A DNA stretch of 51,742 bases from Planctomycetota bacterium (GCA_028291545.1 JAQGHR010000037.1:1-51742); one strand, 5' to 3'; positions 16,063-24,732 are shown, counted from the first letter of the stretch. The notes: generated by a model from the letters alone, not told the origin. Made by a program: numbers and translations.

Positions 16063-16491
16063 ATGCTCATGCCACGATTCCGGTTCACGGTGCGGCGGGC
16101 GATGGTCGCTGTGGCGATCACGAGCCTTGTCCTCGCCCTCATCGCCTGGGATCTCAGACTCCAGCGACTCTCGGCCGAATATCGCAGAACGGCCGCCCGG
16201 ATGGGCGCGAGCGAGGCGGCGTGCCGGGCCGCTGAGGAGCATTGGTGCAACTCCTCCCGTACCGACCAACTGCTCGCCGAGGCGCAGGTGAAGGCGGCGG
16301 CGGGTTTCGAGCCGTTGGGAGATGTGCGGTTCAAGACGGAAGCCTTGAAATCGACAGCGGTCAAGGGTCGCGAGATTGCCGATCAAAAAGGGAAGTTAGC
16401 GGATCATTTCGGCACGATGAGGGTGAAGTACCAGTCCGCCGCTCGCTACCCTTGGCGCTCGCTCGCCCCCGATCCGCCCGAGCCGAAGTAG
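16063..16491 (+). CDS. Short membrane-anchored protein, same tail family as the first gene
   Basis: A 142-residue protein of unknown function. After a basic start ('MPRFRFTVRRAM'), residues about 14-30 form a membrane anchor ('VAVAITSLVLALIAWDL'), then a helical, probably coiled region. The end 'VKYQSAARYPWRSLAPDP' resembles the tail of the protein at 51-521. A second ATG at 16069 is a possible start. It is followed by an aldo/keto reductase after 170 bases. Confidence 0.75.
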   Translation: MLMPRFRFTVRRAMVAVAITSLVLALIAWDLRLQRLSAEYRRTAARMGASEAACRAAEEHWCNSSRTDQLLAEAQVKAAAGFEPLGDVRFKTEALKSTAVKGREIADQKGKLADHFGTMRVKYQSAARYPWRSLAPDPPEPK

Positions 16492-16661
16492 CGGGCTCGC
16501 TTGAACGGAACGCCGGATATTCGGGCGTCGAATTTCCGACTGCGACACGACCCGATCTCCCCTCGCTCTGGTCGCGATCCGGGAATCGGGGTAAAATCCA
16601 CGACCATCTCGATGGATTGATCGTGACTCTCCGTCTCCCTCTCTTTCGGAGGACCGACTCC

Positions 16662-17579
16662 ATGACGCCTCCCCTGAACCTCAATCGCCGCGACTTTTTC
16701 GCTCAGACCGCCGCCGCGTCGGCCGCCCTGGCGGCCTCGGGAGGCGCGATCGCGTCGGCCGCGACGGCGCCTTTCCCTCGCGCCTCGCTGCCGAAGACCT
16801 CGACCGACAAGGTCACGCTGGGCAAGTCGGGGGTGAAGGTCTCGCTCATCGGCATGGGCACCGGCAGCGTGGGGGTCGAGCAGGCGAGCAATCAGACCCG
16901 CAAGGGCGTGAAGGAATTCACCCGCATCGTGCGGCACGCCCTCGATCGCGGCGTCTGCTTCTTCGACGTGGCCGACCAGTACGGCTCGCACGTGTACCTG
17001 CGTGAGGCGCTCAAGGGCGTCGATCGCGACAAGTACGTGATCCAGACCAAGACCCACGCCCACGACGCCTCCACCGCCCGCACCCACCTGGAGCGCTACC
17101 TGCTGGAGCTTGGCGTCGATCATATTGATATCTTGCTGCTTCACTGCATGACCGAAAAAGACTGGCCCGCCAAGAATCAGGGCTCGATGGAGTACCTGAT
17201 GAAGGCCCGCGAGCAGGGCCTGATCCGCGCCCACGGCACGAGCTGCCACGGCATGGACCCGCTCCGCACCTCGGCCAAGAACCCGTTCGTCCAGATCGAC
17301 CTGGCCCGGATCAACCCCGAAGGCCTGATCATGGACGACCGCAAGCCCGACGAGGTCGCCAGCGAGCTCCAGGAGATGCACGACTCCGGCAAGGGCGTCG
17401 TCGGCATGAAGATCTTCGGCGAAGGCCGCATGAAAGAGGCCGACCGCCGCGATGCCTCCCTGCGCTACGTCCTCGGCCTCGGCACCGTCGACGCCTTCAT
17501 CATCGGCTTCGAGTCCCCCGAGCAGATCGACGACGTGCTGAAGAAGACCGACGAGGCGATCGGGGCGTTGAAGAAGTGA
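16662..17579 (+). CDS. Tat-exported aldo/keto reductase family protein
   Basis: A 305-residue protein. It starts with a twin-arginine signal ('NRRDFFAQTAAASAALAA') and should be exported folded. The barrel has 'VSLIGMGTGSVG', 'FFDVADQYGSH' (Asp and Tyr of the catalytic set), the Lys in 'IQTKTHA' and 'DILLLHCM' (His position). The family reduces carbonyls with NAD(P)H, but for an exported protein the cofactor is uncertain and the true reaction is unknown. A 'ggagga' site lies about 8 bases before the ATG. Confidence 0.9.
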   Translation: MTPPLNLNRRDFFAQTAAASAALAASGGAIASAATAPFPRASLPKTSTDKVTLGKSGVKVSLIGMGTGSVGVEQASNQTRKGVKEFTRIVRHALDRGVCFFDVADQYGSHVYLREALKGVDRDKYVIQTKTHAHDASTARTHLERYLLELGVDHIDILLLHCMTEKDWPAKNQGSMEYLMKAREQGLIRAHGTSCHGMDPLRTSAKNPFVQIDLARINPEGLIMDDRKPDEVASELQEMHDSGKGVVGMKIFGEGRMKEADRRDASLRYVLGLGTVDAFIIGFESPEQIDDVLKKTDEAIGALKK

Positions 17580-17605
17580 GCGGACCAGGTATGGGTAACT
17601 CTTCG

Positions 17606-17638
17606 CGACCGGGGACGCGCATGGGGCGTCCCCGGTCG
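17606..17638. terminator. Hairpin, likely terminator after the aldo/keto reductase
   Basis: Perfect 13-base stem 'cgaccggggacgc' / 'gcgtccccggtcg' with a 7-base loop, 27 bases after the reductase stop and before hicB. No long T-run follows, so efficiency is uncertain. Confidence 0.5.
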
Positions 17639-17657
17639 TTAAGGGAGGTGATCGCCG

Positions 17658-17900
17658 ATGCTCCTCGAATACGTTCAGGCCGCGCTGCGTCACGCGAGAT
17701 ATGAAATTCTCGCCGAGGACGGCAGCTATTACGGCGAGATCCCGGAATTCAACGGTGTCTACGCGAACGCGGAGACTCTTGAGGACTGCCGGGATCAGTT
17801 GAGGGAAGTCCTCGACGGTTGGGTCCTGTTTCGGGTCCACAAGAACCTTCCCGTGCCAGCGATTGATGGAATTGACCTCGCGATCTGTGAAGTCGCCTGA
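17658..17900 (+). CDS. hicB: HicB-family antitoxin
   Basis: An 80-residue protein with the HicB partial RNase H-like fold: 'HARYEILAEDGSYYGEIPEF' and 'GVYANAETLEDCRDQLREVL' are typical. It lacks the extra C-terminal DNA-binding domain that some HicB proteins have. It should neutralise the HicA toxin encoded immediately downstream, with a TGATG overlap. 'ggaggtgat' gives a strong ribosome site before the ATG. The gene order is antitoxin first, the reverse of the E. coli hicAB order but common in other phyla. Confidence 0.92.
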   Translation: MLLEYVQAALRHARYEILAEDGSYYGEIPEFNGVYANAETLEDCRDQLREVLDGWVLFRVHKNLPVPAIDGIDLAICEVA

Positions 17901-18118
17901 TGCCGCCGTTCGGACCCATCAAGCGGAAGGATCTTCTCCGGCATCTCAGGCAGGCCGGATTTGAGGGACCGTACTCGGGCGGCAAGCACCAATTCTTGGT
18001 GAAGGGCGACATCACCCTGCGGGTTCCGAATCCCCATCAGGCAGATATCGGCGTGGACCTCCTGGCCAGAATCCTGCGTCAAGCAAGTATCAACCGAGAT
18101 GAGTGGGAGGCGCTGTGA
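17900..18118 (+). CDS. hicA: HicA-family mRNA interferase toxin
   Basis: A 72-residue toxin with a dsRBD-like fold that cleaves mRNA. 'RKDLLRHLRQAGFEG' and 'GGKHQFLVKG' carry the catalytic His30, and 'ITLRVPNPHQADIGVDLL' is the expected C-terminal half. All key residues are present, so it looks intact. Its start overlaps the hicB stop by one base, which suggests translational coupling that favours antitoxin first. Confidence 0.93.
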   Translation: MPPFGPIKRKDLLRHLRQAGFEGPYSGGKHQFLVKGDITLRVPNPHQADIGVDLLARILRQASINRDEWEAL

Positions 18119-18212
18119 GCCGGAGCAGACCGTCCTTATCTTCGCGACCGCGTAACGAGTCTGACCGACGGTGACCGCGGGTCCGGCCATGGACGGTGGA
18201 GGGTTGGGCTCC

Positions 18213-19247
18213 ATGTTGAAGCGATTGCTCAATGGGCCGGAGCGGATTACCTATAATCGCTTGAGCGAGGTCTGCGCTCGCCGCTCGGCACAGATCTACG
18301 CCAAGGTCCGGTTGGCCGACGTGCTTCCTATCGGGGGTTCGGGGCTGTCCGAGGGCCTTTTTGAATTCGCCCTCCAGGCGCACTACGACTTCGTCATCAC
18401 CGACCTGGCGCAGATGCCCTTGTTCGCGGTGGAATTCGACGGCCCAGGTCACAGTCAGCCCGCACAGGTCGGGCGGGACGCCAAGAAGAATGAGTTGTCA
18501 CGTCGCTTCAACTTGCCGCTCCTGCGCATTCTCGCCGATGATCTTCACCGGTCCGAGTGGCGACTCGATCGATTGACGGAGGTGACAGAGCGGTGGTTTG
18601 ATGGAACCGCCACCGATTCGGGCGAGCGCCTCGCGGTGGCTGATGGCCCGGCGATTCCTCCCTGCGCCCAAGGTGGCAACATGACAGAGAGGCCCCTGTG
18701 CCCCGTGTGCGGGACGGCCATGGTCCTGAAGCACGGCAGGTACGGACCGTTCCTGAGTTGTACCCACTACCCCGATTGCCGAGGGAGCCGTGACCTACCA
18801 CGGCCATCGGTCCTCTCCGCCCCACAAGCCGGCGGGATGCATGGGCCAACCGTCCGTGCCTTTGCGCGTCCGTGGCTCATCGCGGGTATTGTCCTCGTCA
18901 GCCTCGTCTTTGTGTCGCTCATGGTCGTCATCGCTCGGTTAAGCACCGAGGGGCCGCGTGCCAGGGACAACAGCCCGATAACCACCGGCGCCGATGATCC
19001 GGCCACCGTCCGTCAGAGGACCGTCCCCGACCGCGACGAACGGCGCCCCGCCTCGGCCGGCGCCGATGATCCGGCCACCGTCCGTCAGAGGACCTTCCTC
19101 AACGTGCTCATCAGTCGACGAGGTTGGGATACCACAAAGCGAGATTCCGAGATCGAGCGAGTCCTGGGCTCCAATCGCAGATACTCGGAGTTGAGGAAGC
19201 GGGAGGCGACGAAATTGATTACCGCATGGGACGATCGGGGGAGGTGA
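18213..19247 (+). CDS. DUF2726 / topoisomerase-type zinc ribbon membrane protein
   Basis: About 344 residues. The first 130 residues match the DUF2726 fold ('RITYNRLSEVC', 'VEFDGPGHSQPAQVGRDAKKNEL'), related to restriction-endonuclease-like nucleases. Next comes one topoisomerase I-type zinc ribbon ('CPVCGTAMVLKHGRYGPFLSC' region), a membrane helix ('AGIVLVSLVFVSLMVVIARL') and a short C-terminal region. Two copies of 'GADDPATVRQRT' come from a 38-base direct repeat. I prefer the ATG at 18213, which has 'ggaggg' 9 bases upstream; GTG 18171 and ATG 18189 are alternatives. The biological role is unknown. Confidence 0.75.
   Translation: MLKRLLNGPERITYNRLSEVCARRSAQIYAKVRLADVLPIGGSGLSEGLFEFALQAHYDFVITDLAQMPLFAVEFDGPGHSQPAQVGRDAKKNELSRRFNLPLLRILADDLHRSEWRLDRLTEVTERWFDGTATDSGERLAVADGPAIPPCAQGGNMTERPLCPVCGTAMVLKHGRYGPFLSCTHYPDCRGSRDLPRPSVLSAPQAGGMHGPTVRAFARPWLIAGIVLVSLVFVSLMVVIARLSTEGPRARDNSPITTGADDPATVRQRTVPDRDERRPASAGADDPATVRQRTFLNVLISRRGWDTTKRDSEIERVLGSNRRYSELRKREATKLITAWDDRGR
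18985..19094. repeat. 38-base direct repeat within the DUF2726 gene
   Basis: 'ccggcgccgatgatccggcc...' occurs at 18985-19022 and identically at 19057-19094, a 72-base period that keeps the reading frame. It duplicates a 24-residue unit just after the membrane helix. Confidence 0.9.
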
Positions 19248-19409
19248 TGGCCAGCCGCGCCACGGCGTGCCCAGTCCCTCCCATACGAGCGTTAACACGA
19301 ATAGCCTGGATCTTATTATTGTTTTCGGAGGAATCGAGAATAAACAAGCCGCAGACGTGACCGGGCGGGGACATCGCCAGGTTACGCGGATTGAAAGGAG
19401 AGCCCATTT

Positions 19410-20261
19410 ATGGCCCACGACGCGCTGAAATCCCTCCGCCCCCTGCATTGCATGGAGATCTTCGGTGGCACCAGCGCGCGGGAGGAGGCGATCTCCACGC
19501 CGGGGCTGGATGGCTGGATCTATAGCAGGCCGTTCGAGAGCGCGACCGACGGGGGCGACGTGCATTACCTGTCGCTGTGCGGAGGGGGCGTCGTCACGCG
19601 GTTGATCGTCGCCGACGTCTCGGGGCATGGGCAGGGCGTGGCGGAGGTCGCCGGGGCGCTGAGGGCGATCATGAGGAGGAATATCAACAGCAAGAGCCAG
19701 ACCAGGCTCGTCCAGGCGATGAACCGGCAGTTCGCCAAGCTGGCGCAGTTGCGACTGTTCGCCACGGCGGTCGTCGCGACGTATCTCGCCAACAACCGGA
19801 CGCTCTCGGTCTGCAACGCGGGACATCCCAGGCCGATTCGCTATCGAGCGGAAACCCGCGCGTGGGAGGTCGTGACGGGCGCACCGTCCGACGGGCCGGG
19901 GGCGGCGAATCTGCCGCTGGGAATCGACGACGACTCGCCCTATGACCAGTTCTCGGTGACGCTCGGCCAGGGCGACGTTTTGATCTTCTACACCGATGCC
20001 CTGGTCGAGGCCCACGTCGAGGACGGGGCGATGCTCGGCGAGGAGGGACTGCTGGAGATCGCTCGCGGCCTGCCGATCGACGATCCGGCGCAGATCGGCC
20101 CGGGGCTACTCTCGGGCGTTGCGCGACATCGGGGCGGCGATCCGGCCGACGACGACGTGACGCTCCTGGTCCTCCGCCACACGGGCGCCGGGCCGAGGAA
20201 GCTCTCGGTGGGCGAGAAACTGGACGTGTACGCGAAGGTGTTCGGGCTGAAGCACGTGTGA
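19410..20261 (+). CDS. SpoIIE/RsbU-type PP2C phosphatase
   Basis: A 283-residue soluble protein. The PP2C-like fold has 'ATDGGDVHYLSL' (metal Asp), 'LIVADVSGHGQGVAEVAGAL' (second metal Asp), 'VCNAGHPRPIRY' and 'GDVLIFYTDALVEA' with a final 'GGDPADDDVTLLVLR'. Such enzymes dephosphorylate STAS antagonists to release sigma factors; the STAS gene at 15270 is a candidate substrate. There is no sensor domain at the N-terminus beyond about 35 residues, so another protein may control it. 'aaggaga' lies just before the ATG. Confidence 0.92.
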   Translation: MAHDALKSLRPLHCMEIFGGTSAREEAISTPGLDGWIYSRPFESATDGGDVHYLSLCGGGVVTRLIVADVSGHGQGVAEVAGALRAIMRRNINSKSQTRLVQAMNRQFAKLAQLRLFATAVVATYLANNRTLSVCNAGHPRPIRYRAETRAWEVVTGAPSDGPGAANLPLGIDDDSPYDQFSVTLGQGDVLIFYTDALVEAHVEDGAMLGEEGLLEIARGLPIDDPAQIGPGLLSGVARHRGGDPADDDVTLLVLRHTGAGPRKLSVGEKLDVYAKVFGLKHV

Positions 20262-20268
20262 GGGTGCC

Positions 20269-20982
20269 TCATTTCGGCCGATAGCCGATCGGGTAATCGT
20301 CGAACATCGGGACCAGGCTGGCGACGCCGCGGGGGCCGCGCGGCCTGGGGACGCGGGTGAAGAAGGCGCCTCGCCATTGGTTGATGGCCTTGCCGCTCGA
20401 AGGCAAATCGTTGGTCGACACCGTCACTTTGAGCGTGTTGCCATGAATCACGATGGCCGAGGACTTCAGGCTCGTGATGATGGTCAACAGGGGGTTAATC
20501 GAGTCGCGACGCTTCACGACGCCGGTGATCCCGCCCTTCTGGGTGATCGCCACGACGACCACGGAGTCGAAGCTCACCTTCTGATTCGCGGAGGTGGGCA
20601 GGGTGCCGGTGGTAGCGGCCCCGCCGCGATTGATGCCGAAGCTGTAGGTCGCCTCCTGGCCGGGGTTCGCGGGTTTGGTCACGATCGGGCCGCCGACCGT
20701 GCCGGTCAGGATCAAGTCCGTGCCGACCACATCGCCGGTCGTCGAGATCGCCAGCAGCTCGGCGCGCCTCGGTCCCTGGTACAGCGAATAGAATCCCGGA
20801 CGATGATTCGTCGCATGGCCAGTGGGAGTCGAGGGTGGGACGACGGCCGTCTCAACCTGGACGCTCTCGTTCGCGGGTGAGGGACGGGCGTGGCTCAGGA
20901 GTTGCCGGCCCTCAAGCGGTTCGACCCGCACCACGGCCTTCGTGGCCCGGCGGTTGGCCTCGGGAGTCATCGGTTTCCTCAT
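20269..20982 (-). CDS. Secreted protein with planctomycete LEPR-like export motif
   Basis: A 237-residue protein of unknown function. The N-terminus 'VRVEPLEGRQLLSHA' is a planctomycete hallmark found at the beginning of many exported proteins. The rest is beta-rich ('TGTVGGPIVTKPANP', 'VKRRDSINPLLTIITSL') without a domain I recognise, and ends with an Arg/Pro segment. It probably lies outside the cytoplasm. It converges on the SpoIIE phosphatase with a gap of 7 bases. Confidence 0.75.
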   Translation of the reverse strand: MRKPMTPEANRRATKAVVRVEPLEGRQLLSHARPSPANESVQVETAVVPPSTPTGHATNHRPGFYSLYQGPRRAELLAISTTGDVVGTDLILTGTVGGPIVTKPANPGQEATYSFGINRGGAATTGTLPTSANQKVSFDSVVVVAITQKGGITGVVKRRDSINPLLTIITSLKSSAIVIHGNTLKVTVSTNDLPSSGKAINQWRGAFFTRVPRPRGPRGVASLVPMFDDYPIGYRPK

Positions 20983-21103
20983 CGAATCGCATCCTTCGGT
21001 CGGCTAGGTTTCGTGGAAGAGGTCGGCCGCTCCTCATCGGCCCGACGAAGCCGCGCCTCTGCCTGCACGCAGGCGACTCCTCACCCGAGCAATCCGCGAA
21101 CAC

Positions 21104-21280
21104 TTAATCGGAATATAAGCTTAATTCCCGCTCAAGATCCGCGTGGTCGTCGTCGCCGTGTTTGGCCGGAGCGCCCTGGTCCGCCTTGGTCACGACGGCA
21201 GGCCGAGCCAACCCCGCGCAGCCCACGGGCAGGAGGCACGCCAGGACCAGCAAGAGACGAGCCGCCCGTTTCCATGTCAT
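21104..21280 (-). CDS. Small predicted lipoprotein
   Basis: About 58 residues. The signal 'RAARLLLVLACLLPVGCAGL' ends in a lipobox 'PVGC', so Cys would be lipidated. The mature part is only about 35 residues, with 'HGDDDHADLERELSLYSD' at the end. The ATG at 21280 is preferred; a GTG at 21292 is possible. It follows the porin gene on the same strand after 50 bases, so it may be co-expressed and help at the outer membrane. The role is inference. Confidence 0.7.
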   Translation of the reverse strand: MTWKRAARLLLVLACLLPVGCAGLARPAVVTKADQGAPAKHGDDDHADLERELSLYSD

Positions 21281-21330
21281 CGCGGTTTGCACTCCGTGAG
21301 AACCTGCCCGATGGGGCCGAGGGGATCGGT

Positions 21331-23109
21331 TCAGAAATCCACGGCATATCGCATCCCGAAGCCCTGGATCAGCCCGTCGCTCAGCGCCCCCGGCGAATGT
21401 CGGTTGGTAATGCTGTAGTTGGCCTGGAACTTCATGTTCGGGTTGACGAACCAGTTCAGCCCGAACGTGAGATCGTTCAGGACGCCTCCGTCGATCCCCT
21501 TGTCATTCAGATTCAGGTAGTTGTAACGGATGCCAACCTGCCAGGCCCCGTACCCGTGCTCGTTGGGGGCGCCCTTCTTGCCCTTGACCCAGTAGGCATT
21601 CTTGCGGGGCACGACCCGATCGAAGTTGCCCGACTCGCGGACGTACGCCCGGTTCTCGCCGGTCAGGAAGTAAAGCGCCTCGACGTATCCTCCCGAGTAG
21701 AACAGCGCCCCCATGCTCGGCTTGCCCGGCAGGAACGCGTCCTGGGACCAGTGCATGAGGTATTCCGCATCGATGGTCCAGGGCCCGAAGACGTTGACGG
21801 ATTCGAGGTTGATGTCCTGCTGGCCGCCGCTGCCGTTGAAGACGCCGGTGTTGGCATACAGGGGCCAGACCGTGCTGATGCCCGCGCGCTCGGGGCCGCG
21901 GACCCGGAAACGCTGCTGGCCGTTGTCGTACCCGCTCTGACGGCCCGAGATCCCCAGGTGCATCAGCTTGAGCCCGTCGTCCTTGTCGAGCAAGAGCCCC
22001 GTGATCCGCCCCGTGACCTTGTAGTTGCCGCCGCCGACGTCGTAGGCATAGGGGTTGGTGACGTTCTTGAACAGGCCCACCGCGTACGTCCCCCGACGAT
22101 CCGCATAGGTGCTGAACGTGGAGATGCCCGGCACGAACCCGTTGTCGTACGGGCCATAGAAGGCGTCCTGGTTGAACGAACGTTCCATGAAGTTGAGGAA
22201 TCGGCTGCTCGTGAGCCGTTCGAAGCCGATCGGCTCCTTCTGGTTGCCGATGCGGATGTGGCCGATATAGGGGATATTTCGGAACGTCACCCAGAGGTCC
22301 AGCGGCACGGGCACGCCGGCCGCGGGGGTGTTCGACACGCTCGTCAACGACCCGGCCCCGGTCCTGCCCTGCGGGATCGAGCTGTTGACGAAGTCGAACT
22401 CGGTGCAGAACAACGTGTTCTCATACATGGCCCCTTCGACTCGGAGCCGCATTCGCCGGGCATCGATGCCATCGCGGAGCGGGCCGATCCCCCTGGGGCC
22501 GTACTGCACCGTGTTGTCCGCGGAGAAGAACGAGGTGTCCATCTGGGTCCGGCCGCCGACGTGGAACTGGAACACCTTGTCGGGCGACTCGAACCAGAGC
22601 CCATTGTTCGTGAATCTGCGCCCGAACCTGCCGAGCATCTTGACCCCGGTGGCGTCGCTCGGGTCGTTGGGGTCGAACGAGATGAGGTCGCCGCCGCCGA
22701 AGGACGAGCCCCGCGATGGCACGCTCTCAATCGTGTTGCCCCCGGCTGCGCTGCGGTCGGCCGGCCCCCCCGTTGCCGGGGACATCAGGTCACCGCCTCC
22801 GACCGCGGAGCCCGTCGTCGGCTGGGTGCGGATGGTATTGGCGTCGGTAGACGGAGGATCGCTGACCGGGGCGGTCGGAGACGCCGGCGCGAGCTTCCCG
22901 GCAATCTCCTTCAATCGGGAATTCAACTCTTGATTCTGTTGCGAGAGCTGCTGGTTCATCGCCTCCAGCTTTTGCAGTCGCTCCTCGATGCTCAGGGCGG
23001 CGGGCGCGGGGATGGTCTGGGCGAACGCGGACGGACCCGCGATCCAGAGCGACCCGGATAACGCCGTGGCCGCGGCCCAGCCCCATTTCGTGCGATGGCT
23101 CGATGACAT
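21331..23109 (-). CDS. OprP/OprO-family outer-membrane porin
   Basis: A 592-residue beta-barrel protein. The signal peptide ends near 'AGPSAFAQ'; a coiled coil follows ('IEERLQKLEAMNQQLSQQNQ'), then a Gly/Ser/Pro linker with two 'GGGDL' units, and the barrel ('GRRFTNNGLWFESPDKVFQF' onward). The last residue is Phe ('MRYAVDF'), as needed for barrel insertion. The coiled coil may link to the cell envelope, as in SLH-type porins. The family name suggests phosphate selectivity, but substrate cannot be inferred here. The start is set at the ATG at 23109; the extended frame to 23280 is not signal-like. Confidence 0.9.
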   Translation of the reverse strand: MSSSHRTKWGWAAATALSGSLWIAGPSAFAQTIPAPAALSIEERLQKLEAMNQQLSQQNQELNSRLKEIAGKLAPASPTAPVSDPPSTDANTIRTQPTTGSAVGGGDLMSPATGGPADRSAAGGNTIESVPSRGSSFGGGDLISFDPNDPSDATGVKMLGRFGRRFTNNGLWFESPDKVFQFHVGGRTQMDTSFFSADNTVQYGPRGIGPLRDGIDARRMRLRVEGAMYENTLFCTEFDFVNSSIPQGRTGAGSLTSVSNTPAAGVPVPLDLWVTFRNIPYIGHIRIGNQKEPIGFERLTSSRFLNFMERSFNQDAFYGPYDNGFVPGISTFSTYADRRGTYAVGLFKNVTNPYAYDVGGGNYKVTGRITGLLLDKDDGLKLMHLGISGRQSGYDNGQQRFRVRGPERAGISTVWPLYANTGVFNGSGGQQDINLESVNVFGPWTIDAEYLMHWSQDAFLPGKPSMGALFYSGGYVEALYFLTGENRAYVRESGNFDRVVPRKNAYWVKGKKGAPNEHGYGAWQVGIRYNYLNLNDKGIDGGVLNDLTFGLNWFVNPNMKFQANYSITNRHSPGALSDGLIQGFGMRYAVDF

Positions 23110-23355
23110 TCGAATTCGGCGCCCATGCCTCGTGTGACGTGATTCCGGTCCATGTGCCCTTCCAGGTTTCGGCCGACTACGGCGCGAATCCGAAGTAAAG
23201 TTGTGAGGATTGCGTGGAAAACACCGACCCGAAGATGAACTTTTGCAAAAATTCCCTAAAGGCCTTGTCGGTTTTTCCACGACTCGCTAGGATTCGCCGC
23301 ATTCTGGGCAGGGATAGGCGCAGAAGTGATCCTGGAAGACATGGAGGTTTCCGCG

Positions 23356-24276
23356 ATGCGTAGGGCGATTTCCTCGGCGTTCGTCGGTCTGGCCGCGATG
23401 GTGCTGGCCTCCGCGACGCCTCGACCCGCCGAGGCGGGTTCGATGACTTACATCGCATTGGGCGACTCGCTCGCGTTCGGCGAGACCGACTTCACCCACA
23501 ACCCGTCGTACGGCGATCGTGGCTACGTGGCCAAGTACGCCGACAGCCTGGCCTCGCAGAACGGCGGCGTCCGCCCCAACGTCGTCAACCTGGGCGTCGA
23601 CGGCGAGACCACGACCAGCTTCTTCGGCGGCGGCCAGGCGGCCGCGCCCCTGAACCTGAACTACCCGAGCGCCTCGACGAGCCAGAACACGCTTCTGACC
23701 TCGAAGATCGCCTCCGAGCTCGCCGCCGGCCACACCATCGGCGCGGTCACCATTTCCCTCGGCGCCAACGACCTGTTCGCCGTGGTGGGGGCGCCGGGCT
23801 TCTTCGCCCTGAGCCCCGCCCAGCAGCAAGGGGCGATCCTGGCCTCGATGTCCACCATCCAGAACAACTACACGGCCCTGCTGACCGAGCTGCACGCGCT
23901 GGTGCCCAACGCGGCCGTCACCGTGGTCGGCGATTACAACCCCTACGCCGCTCTCCCCGCCGGGGCCTCGCCCCTGGTCGGCCTGGCCGGCCCGGCGATC
24001 CAGCTTTTGAACGCGGTGATTGCCGGCCAGGCCTCCGCCTTCGGCGCCAAGTACGTGGACCTGTACACACCGTTCATCAAGCACGAGGGTGAGTATACCT
24101 ACATCCTCGCCCCCCCTCCCGGCACCAACGTCCACCCCAACGAGTTCGGCTACGGCGTGATCGCCAACGCCATCAACCCCGTCCCCGAGCCCTCCACGAT
24201 GGCCCTGATGGGCGTCCTCGGCCTGGGGATCGCGGGCCGGGCGTATCGGCGGAAGACGGCGGCTGTCGCGGCGTGA
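23356..24276 (+). CDS. SGNH/GDSL hydrolase with PEP-CTERM anchor
   Basis: A 306-residue exported esterase-like protein. After the signal peptide ('AMVLASATPRPAEAG'), 'YIALGDSLAFGE' carries the nucleophile Ser of block I, 'VNLGVDGETT' resembles block II, 'ISLGANDLF' is block III (Asn) and 'NVHPNEFGYGVIANAI' block V (His). The C-terminus has 'NPVPEPSTMALMGVLGLG' and 'RAYRRK', a PEP-CTERM sorting signal handled by an exosortase, which is not in this window. 'ggagg' lies 8 bases before the ATG at 23356. It is divergent from the porin. Confidence 0.92.
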   Translation: MRRAISSAFVGLAAMVLASATPRPAEAGSMTYIALGDSLAFGETDFTHNPSYGDRGYVAKYADSLASQNGGVRPNVVNLGVDGETTTSFFGGGQAAAPLNLNYPSASTSQNTLLTSKIASELAAGHTIGAVTISLGANDLFAVVGAPGFFALSPAQQQGAILASMSTIQNNYTALLTELHALVPNAAVTVVGDYNPYAALPAGASPLVGLAGPAIQLLNAVIAGQASAFGAKYVDLYTPFIKHEGEYTYILAPPPGTNVHPNEFGYGVIANAINPVPEPSTMALMGVLGLGIAGRAYRRKTAAVAA

Positions 24277-24732
24277 TGTATGCCTCACTTGCCGTCGTTC
24301 CCGGGCTCGGCGCTCCGCGTTTTGCCCGCGTCCTGCTGGAGACTTCGCACCCTCGTTCCCGCTGTTCTCCGCCAGCCATTTGCACCATGTGACGGCTTCA
24401 TTCTTAGCCCCGAAGGGGCGGAATCGTGTAGCCCCGGGCGCCAGCCCGGGGTTATGGGATATCGCCAGAAGTCCCAAGCCCCGACGGGGCGACACCCCCA
24501 TCACGGTGTCGCCCCTTCGGGGCTGAGGCGTTGTGTGGGCCGGGCTTAACCCCCGGGCTGACGCCCGGGGCTACACGATTCCGCCCCTTCGGGGCTGAGC
24601 GTTCCATCGCCCGCCGCTTCCTGGACGAGATCGCCGCCGACCCCGGGCACTGGCGGGAACGGATTGAACGACCGAATAAGAGCAGCGTAACGCGGGCCTG
24701 AACTCACGCTTCCAGGGATGGAGAATCGTTCG
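24277..24732. other. Gene-free stretch holding a long inverted repeat
   Basis: No supportable gene in about 450 bases. Most of it is the inverted repeat at 24406-24596; the rest holds a short Pro/Arg-coding frame without a start site of note. Confidence 0.7.
24406..24596. repeat. 191-base nested inverted repeat, family D
   Basis: Outer arms begin 'agccccgaaggggcggaatc' and end 'gattccgccccttcggggct', enclosing 'gtagccccgggcg' and 'cgcccggggctac'. A second hairpin at about 24478-24525 ('agccccgacggggcgacacc' with 'ggtgtcgccccttcggggct') is nested in the centre. The repeats read outwards with the theme 'ccccgggctgacgcccgggg', widespread between planctomycete genes. Confidence 0.9.

Noticed and set aside
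20890..23061. A 723-codon plus-strand frame
   Set aside because: Antisense to the porin gene; lacks any domain and is rich in Val/Asp/Pro/Arg as expected for a high-GC shadow.
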